From the NCBI GenBank assembly GCA_021463315.1, contig JAJTXO010000128.1, positions 1-8,457 of the forward strand: a stretch of 8,457 nt of DNA, read 5' to 3'. The first letter of the stretch is position 1; the number at the start of each line of letters is the position of its first letter. The notes below the pieces were generated by a model. It searched no databases. It was not told the origin of the DNA and was given only the letters and a program-made list of their open reading frames with translations. Of the stretch, positions 1 through 4,120 are shown piece by piece. The stretch is from Caldilineales bacterium. Lineage in GTDB: Bacteria; Chloroflexota; Anaerolineae; JAAEKA01. The translations under genes and the position numbers were made by a program.

Positions 1-144
1 CCACAGCCGGCGCTAACCCTGGAGACCTCACGCTACGGCTATCGCTGCACCATCAACACCCGCGGTGAGATCGCAGCCTTCGAGGACTTCGACGCCAGTG
101 AGGCCTACGCGGCAGCCCTGCTGCACGTGGGGCCTGGAGGTTAG
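1..144 (+). CDS. 3' end of an unrecognised protein (partial)
   Basis: Frame 1 is open from the first base to a TAG at 142-144 and gives 47 residues, cut off at the window edge. The tail is mixed and soluble-looking (RYGYRCTINTRGE, then FEDFDASEAYAAALLHV), with no membrane segment, metal site or family motif that I recognise. It is taken as coding because the frame has GC-rich third positions like the neighbouring genes, and because the next gene's promoter begins exactly at its stop codon. The function cannot be stated from 47 residues. Whether it belongs to the purine pathway is unknown; the strong promoter at its end suggests it is a separate transcription unit from the permease. Confidence 0.6.
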   Translation, partial: PQPALTLETSRYGYRCTINTRGEIAAFEDFDASEAYAAALLHVGPGG

Positions 145-169
145 ACATATCCGTTGGTTGTGGTATAAT
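142..169 (+). promoter_or_regulatory. Sigma70-type promoter, extended -10, for the permease/dehydrogenase locus
   Basis: The -10 is a perfect TATAAT at 164-169, preceded by TGG at 161-163, so it has the extended -10 form TGnTATAAT. A -35-like TAGACA (5 of 6 matches to TTGACA) lies at 142-147 with a 16-bp spacer. The -35 overlaps the TAG stop of the upstream gene. Transcription would start near 176, leaving a leader of about 218 nt before the permease ATG. This is the best promoter match in the window and is placed to drive the whole permease/oxidase series. Confidence 0.75.
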
Positions 170-175
170 TGCGTA

Positions 176-393
176 GTCGTCCTTCCAGATCGCGCCGTCC
201 CACCCACCCCACCAGGCGTGATCGTTCCATGATTCGGAATTGCTGCAATGAAGCAGAAAGGAACCCCGGCCGCCCATCTCACCCCCTTTTCTGGCAGGAT
301 TGGGCCCCCTCACCCTCGATATCCTCGCTTTGGTCCTCTGTCCGTCCCCGCTTATTTTCCCCTTAGTTTCTGTCCCTCACGCAAGGAGATATC
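176..393 (+). promoter_or_regulatory. Long structured 5' leader of the permease gene, candidate cis-regulatory RNA
   Basis: There is no gene in this stretch. Three consecutive hairpins can be drawn. Stem 188-196 pairs with 215-223 (9 bp, one G-U) around an 18-nt C-rich loop. TTCC 225-228 pairs with GGAA 236-239. CTGC 243-246 pairs with GCAG 253-256. An alternative pairing GTTCC 224-228 with GGAAC 260-264 competes with the second hairpin. From 281 to 380 the strand is pyrimidine-rich (by count 41 C, 34 T, 16 G, 9 A), which resembles a Rho-utilisation region. I recognise no known riboswitch class. An AAGGAG ribosome site lies at 383-388, 5 nt before the ATG. Regulation by RNA structure or Rho is inference. 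Confidence 0.4.
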
Positions 394-1779
394 ATGACAA
401 CCTCCGAAGTCAAAGGCAAGGTGTTTGGCTACCTGCCGCAGGACGTCCCACCGATTGGCTCCATGCTGAGCCTCGGCTTCCAGCAGGTGCTGACCATGTT
501 CCCCGCCACCGTGCTGGTCGCTATTCTGACCAAGTTCGACGTCGGCGTCACCTTGCTGGCCACCGGCATCGGCACCATCGTGGCGCTGCTGGTCAACAAG
601 CGGCGCATCCCCATGTATTACGGGTCGAGCTTTAGCTACATCACCGTCGTCGTGACGGCCATGTCGCTCTACGATCCGAGCTGCTTCAGCGATCCCAACA
701 CCGTCTACTGCCCCAACGGCGTGCGCCTGGTGCAGGTGGGCATCATCGGCACCGGCCTGTTCAACATCCTGATGGGCTTGCTGATCATGCGCATCGGCAA
801 GGCCGCGCTGGATAAAGTCCTGCCCCCCATCGTCACCGGCAGCGTCGCCATCGTCATCGGCATCGCGCTGGCCGGCACCGCGCTGAACATGGCCTCGTCC
901 AACTGGCTGGTGGCTTTCGTCACCCTGATCATCACCATCCTCTTCTCGGTCTATCTGCAAGGGAGGGGCCTGCTGGGTATGTTGCCCATCCTGCTGGGGG
1001 CGATTGTCGGCTACCTGGTCGCGATCCCGCTGGGTCTGGTGGACTTCAGCCGGATCGGCGCGGCAGCCTGGGTCGGTGTGCCCAACATCACCCTGCCAGC
1101 CTTCACCGATCCGCGCGCCTGGAGCCTGGTGCCGGCCATCGCCCTGATCGCCATCGCCACCATCCCAGAGAGCACGGCCCACCTCTATCAGATGAGCCTC
1201 TACATCGACCAACTGGCCAAGGAGCTGGGCCGGGCGCCGCTGGAGATCAAGAAGCTGATCGGTCTCAACCTGGTCTCGGACGGCGCGGATGATATCGTGG
1301 TCGGCATGTTGGGCGGCTGCGCGGGCACCAACTACGGCGAAAACAACTCGCTGATGGCCATCACCCGCAACTACTCCGTGCCGGTGCTGATGGCCGCTGC
1401 CGGCATCGCCATCATGCTGGCCTTCATCGGCAAGCTGGCCGCGCTGGTCAACACCGTGCCTGTGGCCGTGGTGGGCGGTCTGTCGATCTACCTCTTCGGC
1501 GTCATCGGCAAACAAGGTATTGCGCTGATCCAAAGCGAAAAGGTCAACCTCTTCGAACCGAAGAACCTGGCCATCGGCGCGACGATCCTGGTGTTGGGCA
1601 TCGGCGGCAACCTGGGACTGAAGAACAGCATCTTCCCCTTCGAGGTGCCCTTCTTCTTCCCTGACGGTATCCCGGCCATCGTTTTTGCCGCCATGTTCGG
1701 CATCCTGCTCAACGCGCTGTTCATCCTGCTGCCCCCCTCACGCTTCGGCGTCAAGGAGCGAGAGAACATCAACCTGTAA
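394..1779 (+). CDS. NCS2-family uracil/xanthine permease
   Basis: This is a 461-residue inner-membrane protein that imports a nucleobase (uracil, xanthine or urate) by ion symport. It has about a dozen hydrophobic segments between residues 22 and 447, and its length is normal for the NCS2 family. Family signatures are visible. IPESTAH at 257-263 carries E259 and H263, matching the substrate-site Glu and His of UraA TM8. GTNYGEN at 311-317 matches the TM10 NTTYGEN motif, with E316 the second substrate Glu, and is followed by MAITR. VVGGLSIYLFG at 359-369 is the usual TM12 motif. An AAGGAG 5 nt upstream supports the ATG at 394. The gene stands first in the locus, before three subunits of a xanthine-dehydrogenase-family enzyme, so a purine substrate is more likely than uracil. 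Exact specificity cannot be read from sequence. pbuX, uraA and pucJ are all possible names. Confidence 0.93.
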   Translation: MTTSEVKGKVFGYLPQDVPPIGSMLSLGFQQVLTMFPATVLVAILTKFDVGVTLLATGIGTIVALLVNKRRIPMYYGSSFSYITVVVTAMSLYDPSCFSDPNTVYCPNGVRLVQVGIIGTGLFNILMGLLIMRIGKAALDKVLPPIVTGSVAIVIGIALAGTALNMASSNWLVAFVTLIITILFSVYLQGRGLLGMLPILLGAIVGYLVAIPLGLVDFSRIGAAAWVGVPNITLPAFTDPRAWSLVPAIALIAIATIPESTAHLYQMSLYIDQLAKELGRAPLEIKKLIGLNLVSDGADDIVVGMLGGCAGTNYGENNSLMAITRNYSVPVLMAAAGIAIMLAFIGKLAALVNTVPVAVVGGLSIYLFGVIGKQGIALIQSEKVNLFEPKNLAIGATILVLGIGGNLGLKNSIFPFEVPFFFPDGIPAIVFAAMFGILLNALFILLPPSRFGVKERENINL

Positions 1780-1793
1780 AAGCAGACATGCTA

Positions 1794-1873
1794 AACGATG
1801 AATGATGATCGATGAATGATAAGTCGGGATCCCGAAGCATCGTTCATCGTTCATCGTTCATCGTTCATCGTTC
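1794..1873 (+). repeat. Inverted repeat built from CGTTCAT tandem units around a 12-bp palindrome
   Basis: The gap between permease and FAD subunit is almost wholly repeat. CGTTCAT repeats 4.7 times at 1841-1873. The left side 1794-1820 is its imperfect reverse complement: 1794-1820 can pair with 1839-1865 over 27 positions with one mismatch (1809/1850) and two G-U pairs. The centre is the perfect palindrome TCGGGATCCCGA at 1824-1835. The repeat ends one base before the GGAGGT ribosome site of the next gene. It could be a cruciform in DNA or a long stem in mRNA. No T-tract follows, so it is not a typical intrinsic terminator. Confidence 0.85.
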
Positions 1874-1874
1874 T

Positions 1875-1880
1875 GGAGGT
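1875..1880 (+). promoter_or_regulatory. Ribosome-binding site that fixes a TTG start
   Basis: GGAGGT lies 8 nt before TTG at 1889. No ATG or GTG in the same frame lies at a suitable distance, and the protein from the TTG (MQPFDYIKP) begins as FAD subunits of this family usually do. The TTG is therefore taken as the start. Confidence 0.8.
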
Positions 1881-1888
1881 ACCTCACC

Positions 1889-2758
1889 TTGCAGCCTTTC
1901 GACTATATCAAACCAAAGACGCTGGACGAGGCCAGCGCGCTGCTGTTGGAGCACAACGGCCAGGCGCGGCCTGTGGCTGGCTGCACCGATCTGTTGATCC
2001 GCATCGAGCGCGGCTTTGTCCATCCCCAGTTCCTGCTGGATATCAAGGCGCTGCCCGGCATGGCCGACCTGCTGGTGGTGCGCAACGGCGACCTGCGCAT
2101 CGGCGCGGCCGTCACCATGAACCAGGTCGCGCTCAGCCCCACGGTCCAGAGCGGCTGGCCGCTGCTGGCCGAAGGGTGCGCGTCGGTGGCCTCCTATCAA
2201 CTGCGCAACCGGGCCACGGTGGGCGGCAACCTGTGCAACGCGTCGCCGGCGGCCGACAGCGCGCCAGCCTTGATCTGCTACGGCGCCAGCGCGCACATTT
2301 TCGGCCCCGACGGCCAGCGCAAGCTGCCGCTGGAGCAGTTCTTCCTGGGCCCCGGCCGGACGGCCCTGCAGCGCGGCGAGCTCCTCACCGCGATCACCGT
2401 GCCCGCGCCCGCCCGCGGCTCAGCCGGCCATTTTCTCAAGCTGGGCCGCACCGCCATGGGCGATATCTCGGTGATGAACGTGGCTGTGCTGGGCTGGCCA
2501 GATGCCGACGCGCCCTCCGGCACGTCGTGGCGCATCGCCCTGGGCTCGGTCGCGCCCACGGTGATCCGCGCGCCGGAGGCCGAGCGCCTGCTCAGCCTGG
2601 ACAGCTCGCCGGCCGGCCTTGAAATCGCCAGCCAGGCCGCCGCGGCCGCCGCCCGCCCCATCGACGACATCCGCGCCACCGCCGCCTACCGCACGGACAT
2701 GGTGCGAGTGCTGACGCGGCGAGGGGTGGAGCGGGTGTTGGCGGAGATTTCGGGGTAG
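1889..2758 (+). CDS. xdhB: Xanthine dehydrogenase family, FAD-binding subunit
   Basis: This 289-residue cytoplasmic protein is the flavin subunit of a three-subunit molybdenum hydroxylase. It takes electrons from the [2Fe-2S] subunit and hands them to NAD+ or another acceptor. The start MQPFDYIKPKTLDEA is typical of the CoxM/XdhB family. The first FAD motif is at 30-35 (AGCTDL; usually AGGTDL, so C32 replaces a Gly). The second is at 107-123 (NRATVGGNLCNASP followed by AAD). The C-terminal CO-dehydrogenase-flavoprotein-type domain is recognised by SVAPTVIRAPEAE near 220-232 and RPIDDIRATAAYR near 256-268. The length is normal. The start is a TTG with GGAGGT 8 nt upstream. The gene lies between permease and [2Fe-2S] subunit genes. 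Its TAG stop is inside an inverted repeat. The symbol follows the E. coli naming; coxM or pucC-like names are equally possible because the substrate is not proven. Confidence 0.92.
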   Translation: MQPFDYIKPKTLDEASALLLEHNGQARPVAGCTDLLIRIERGFVHPQFLLDIKALPGMADLLVVRNGDLRIGAAVTMNQVALSPTVQSGWPLLAEGCASVASYQLRNRATVGGNLCNASPAADSAPALICYGASAHIFGPDGQRKLPLEQFFLGPGRTALQRGELLTAITVPAPARGSAGHFLKLGRTAMGDISVMNVAVLGWPDADAPSGTSWRIALGSVAPTVIRAPEAERLLSLDSSPAGLEIASQAAAAAARPIDDIRATAAYRTDMVRVLTRRGVERVLAEISG

Positions 2759-2857
2759 AGTGGTAGATTGGTAACGTGGTAGATTGGCCGGGTCGTCGCC
2801 CTTTGACTACGCGCTGGCCGACCAACTTACCAATGTACCAATCTACCACTCTACCCT
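2752..2857 (+). repeat. Long inverted repeat between FAD and [2Fe-2S] genes
   Basis: The arms 2756-2773 and 2836-2853 are perfect reverse complements over 18 bp. They extend to 22 pairs (2752-2773 with 2836-2857, last pair G-U). The left arm contains the TAG stop of the FAD gene at 2756-2758. Inside, the unit GGTAGATTGG recurs (2762-2771 and 2778-2787), and CCAAC and CCAAT copies face it at 2822-2841. The right arm ends 5 nt before the GGAG of the next gene. There is no T-tract, so it reads as an intergenic repeat element or mRNA stem rather than a standard terminator. Confidence 0.88.
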
Positions 2858-2862
2858 CCCCC

Positions 2863-2866
2863 GGAG
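2863..2866 (+). promoter_or_regulatory. Ribosome-binding site that fixes the [2Fe-2S] subunit start
   Basis: GGAG lies 7 nt before the ATG at 2874. The frame is open further upstream to an ATG at 2784, but that extension reads through the inverted repeat and has no ribosome site, so 2874 is the start. Confidence 0.8.
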
Positions 2867-2873
2867 ATCAAGA

Positions 2874-3356
2874 ATGCGACACGACATCACCTTTACCGTC
2901 AACAACGAATCCTATCATATCGCCGTGCAGTCGCACCACACCTTGCTGCGCGTGCTGCGCGAGCAGTTGGTGCTGACTGGCGTCAAGAACGGCTGCTCCG
3001 AGGGAGAGTGCGGCGCCTGCACCGTGCTGATGGACGGCGAGCCGGTCAACTCCTGCCTGGTGCTGGGCGTCGAGGCCGACGGCCACGCCATCACCACCGT
3101 CGAGGGGCTGGCGCTGGACGGCCATCTGGCGCCGGTCCAGCAGACCATGGTCGATCAGGGCGGCGTGCAGTGCGGCTACTGCACCCCCGGCGTGCTGATC
3201 TCAGCCCACGCCCTGTTGCAGCGCAACCCCGACCCCACGGAATACGAGATCCGCGCCAGCTTGGTGGGCAACCTCTGCCGCTGCACCGGCTACACGCGGA
3301 TCGTAGATGCCGTACAAGATGCGGCGCGCCTGCAACGCCAGCAGTCGGTTCCTTAG
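2874..3356 (+). CDS. xdhC: Xanthine dehydrogenase family, [2Fe-2S] subunit
   Basis: This 160-residue small subunit carries the two [2Fe-2S] clusters that move electrons from the molybdenum site to FAD. The N-terminal plant-ferredoxin-like domain holds C41, C46, C49 and C61 (GCSEGECGACTV, then NSC). The C-terminal helical domain holds C100, C103, C135 and C137 (QCGYCTPG and NLCRCTGY). All eight ligands are present and the length is normal for the CoxS/XdhC family. The start at 2874 is chosen for the GGAG 7 nt upstream and because MRHDITFTVN is a typical first strand. The last 20 codons (3294-3353) have a divergent counterpart at 3955-4014, beyond the toxin-antitoxin pair, so the 3' end may have been exchanged. 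In most related operons the Moco gene follows directly; here about 760 bp intervene. The symbol follows E. coli usage (XdhC as Fe-S subunit). Confidence 0.94.
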   Translation: MRHDITFTVNNESYHIAVQSHHTLLRVLREQLVLTGVKNGCSEGECGACTVLMDGEPVNSCLVLGVEADGHAITTVEGLALDGHLAPVQQTMVDQGGVQCGYCTPGVLISAHALLQRNPDPTEYEIRASLVGNLCRCTGYTRIVDAVQDAARLQRQQSVP

Positions 3357-3384
3357 AGAGTTCGCTCCTGGCATTCGCTGCCGG

Positions 3385-3414
3385 TTGCGGGGTCTCCAAC
3401 CTTTCGGATACAAT
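3385..3414 (+). promoter_or_regulatory. Possible promoter for the toxin-antitoxin pair
   Basis: TACAAT at 3409-3414 matches 5 of 6 of the -10 consensus. TTGCGG at 3385-3390 is a weak -35, 18 bp away. The -35 lies in a short inverted repeat (GGTTG 3383-3387, CAACC 3397-3401). The position, about 50 bp before the antitoxin ribosome site, is reasonable for a self-contained TA module. Confidence 0.4.
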
Positions 3415-3460
3415 GAAGCTACCGAACAGGTCCGCCTGACGTTTGTCGCAGTCAGTCTAC

Positions 3461-3465
3461 GGAGG
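3461..3465 (+). promoter_or_regulatory. Ribosome-binding site fixing the antitoxin start
   Basis: GGAGG lies 4 nt before the ATG at 3470. An in-frame ATG at 3443 has no ribosome site, and using it would translate this purine-rich motif as protein (YGGA), so 3470 is preferred. Confidence 0.75.
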
Positions 3466-3469
3466 CGCA

Positions 3470-3775
3470 ATGAGCTACAGCGTTTTGCTACAAAAACAGA
3501 CACCGGACAGATACCGCGCAACCCTCATGGCGTGGCCCGGCATCGAAGTCGATGCCCGAACGCAAGAGGACGCCTTGGGCAAAATGCGTGCGGCCATTGT
3601 CAGGCTGTTGGCAGAAGGTGAAGTGGTGCAACTGGATATCCCCGAAGTCGAGGCAATTATCGCTGCGCCCTATGAGGACACGTTTGGCATGTTTCGTGAC
3701 GATCCGATGTTCGACGAGTTCCTCGTTGAGGTGGAAGGATATCGGCGCCAGGAAAACGACAACGGGCAAGCCTGA
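3470..3775 (+). CDS. HicB-like antitoxin of a PIN-toxin pair
   Basis: This is a small cytoplasmic protein of 101 residues. The first 60 residues read as the HicB/UPF0150 partial RNase-H-like fold: YSVLLQKQTPDRYRATLMAWPGIEVDA, then a helix TQEDALGKMRAAIVRLLAEGE and a closing strand ending in DIP. The tail TFGMFRDDPMFDEFLVEVEGYR followed by RQEND is acidic and helical, like toxin-binding tails of antitoxins. Its TGA overlaps the ATG of the PIN remnant by one base (TGATG, 3773-3777), which implies translational coupling. In cyanobacteria and Chloroflexi, proteins of this look often stand before PIN/VapC toxins instead of HicA (family knowledge, from memory). The presumed role is to neutralise the downstream toxin and perhaps repress its own promoter. 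As the toxin is truncated, the antitoxin may be an orphan or act on related toxins elsewhere. Confidence 0.72.
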   Translation: MSYSVLLQKQTPDRYRATLMAWPGIEVDARTQEDALGKMRAAIVRLLAEGEVVQLDIPEVEAIIAAPYEDTFGMFRDDPMFDEFLVEVEGYRRQENDNGQA

Positions 3776-3945
3776 TGGTCGTCCTCGATACCGATCACCT
3801 GAGTCTGTACCAACGAGGAGATGCCCAAAAGGATCTCCTGATCGGCGCCATCGCGCTGGCGAATGATGCGACTCTCCTCACACGTAACTACCAGCACTTC
3901 CAAAGACTGCCTGGATTGAAGATCGAGGACTGGACCGTGCAGTAG
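3775..3945 (+). pseudogene. VapC/PIN-domain toxin with in-frame internal deletion
   Basis: The ORF of 56 residues is intact from ATG 3775 to TAG 3943-3945. It begins MVVLDTDHLSLYQRGD, the standard PIN N-terminus with first acidic residue D5. It jumps at about residues 16-19 directly into the standard PIN C-terminus: DLLIGAIALANDATLLTRN, then PGLKIEDW. A normal VapC of this type has about 130-140 residues, so about 80 middle residues are missing, including the central conserved Glu. The usual Asp of TRNxxDF is His here (TRNYQHF). The third acidic residue (DLLI) remains. Nuclease activity is therefore unlikely. The frame has stayed open across the junction and the ORF is coupled to the antitoxin by a 1-base overlap. 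It could be a decaying toxin or a retained mini-protein that still binds the antitoxin; the second idea is speculation. Confidence 0.78.
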
Positions 3946-3954
3946 CCCGACTCT

Positions 3955-4017
3955 TCCAGGCTGATGGATGCAATACGGGAAGCGGGACGCCTGCAGCGAG
4001 CCAGCGTTTCGCCGTAG
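3955..4017 (+). pseudogene. Remnant 3' end of a second [2Fe-2S] subunit gene
   Basis: The 20 codons before TAG 4015-4017 read SRLMDAIREAGRLQR plus five residues ending in P. The intact [2Fe-2S] subunit ends TRIVDAVQDAARLQR plus five residues ending in P, and its stop is likewise exactly 20 codons later. By my alignment 9 of 20 residues are identical and 7 more are conservative. The remnant lies just before the Moco subunit gene, which is where the small-subunit gene normally ends in such operons. The matching points are 661 bp apart (3294 and 3955), with the toxin-antitoxin pair between. There is no start, ribosome site or cluster cysteine, so it cannot be a functional gene. Confidence 0.65.
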
Positions 4018-4019
4018 CC

Positions 4020-4106
4020 CGTAACACGTAACTCGTAACACGTAACCCCGAAAAACGCACCCTCGCGACTCATATCCGAGTTACGAGTTACGCATTACGT
4101 GTTACG
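4020..4106 (+). repeat. Inverted repeat of CGTAACA/CGTAACT-type units before the Moco gene
   Basis: The arms 4020-4046 and 4080-4106 are reverse complements over 27 positions with 3 mismatches; the outer 12 bp (4020-4031 and 4095-4106) are perfect. Each arm is itself a short tandem array of CGTAAC/GTTACG units. The loop 4047-4079 is 33 nt. The right arm ends 2 nt before the AAGGAG of the Moco gene. It has the same design as the repeats at 1794-1873 and 2752-2857 but an unrelated unit sequence. Confidence 0.87.
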
Positions 4107-4108
4107 CC

Positions 4109-4114
4109 AAGGAG
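4109..4114 (+). promoter_or_regulatory. Ribosome-binding site fixing a GTG start
   Basis: AAGGAG lies 6 nt before GTG at 4121, which begins the Moco subunit (MAIKKTTIVG). No closer in-frame ATG precedes conserved sequence, so GTG is the start. Confidence 0.82.
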
Positions 4115-4120
4115 CAACCC

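Noticed and set aside
176..393. Known purine (guanine/adenine), NMT1 or preQ1 riboswitch before the permease
   Set aside because: None of the conserved core sequences of these classes as I know them are visible; only generic hairpins are seen.
169..635. Short plus-strand ORFs at 169-366 and 300-635
   Set aside because: They lie in the leader or overlap the permease in another frame, have no ribosome sites and show only low-complexity Arg/Ser/Pro composition.
2784..2873. Upstream ATG for a 190-residue [2Fe-2S] subunit
   Set aside because: The extra 30 residues are translated inverted repeat, no ribosome site precedes them, and the family length fits the ATG at 2874.
3383..3401. Hairpin GGTTG/CAACC after the [2Fe-2S] gene as a terminator
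   Set aside because: Only 5 bp with a 9-nt loop, no T-tract, and it overlaps the putative -35 of the next unit.
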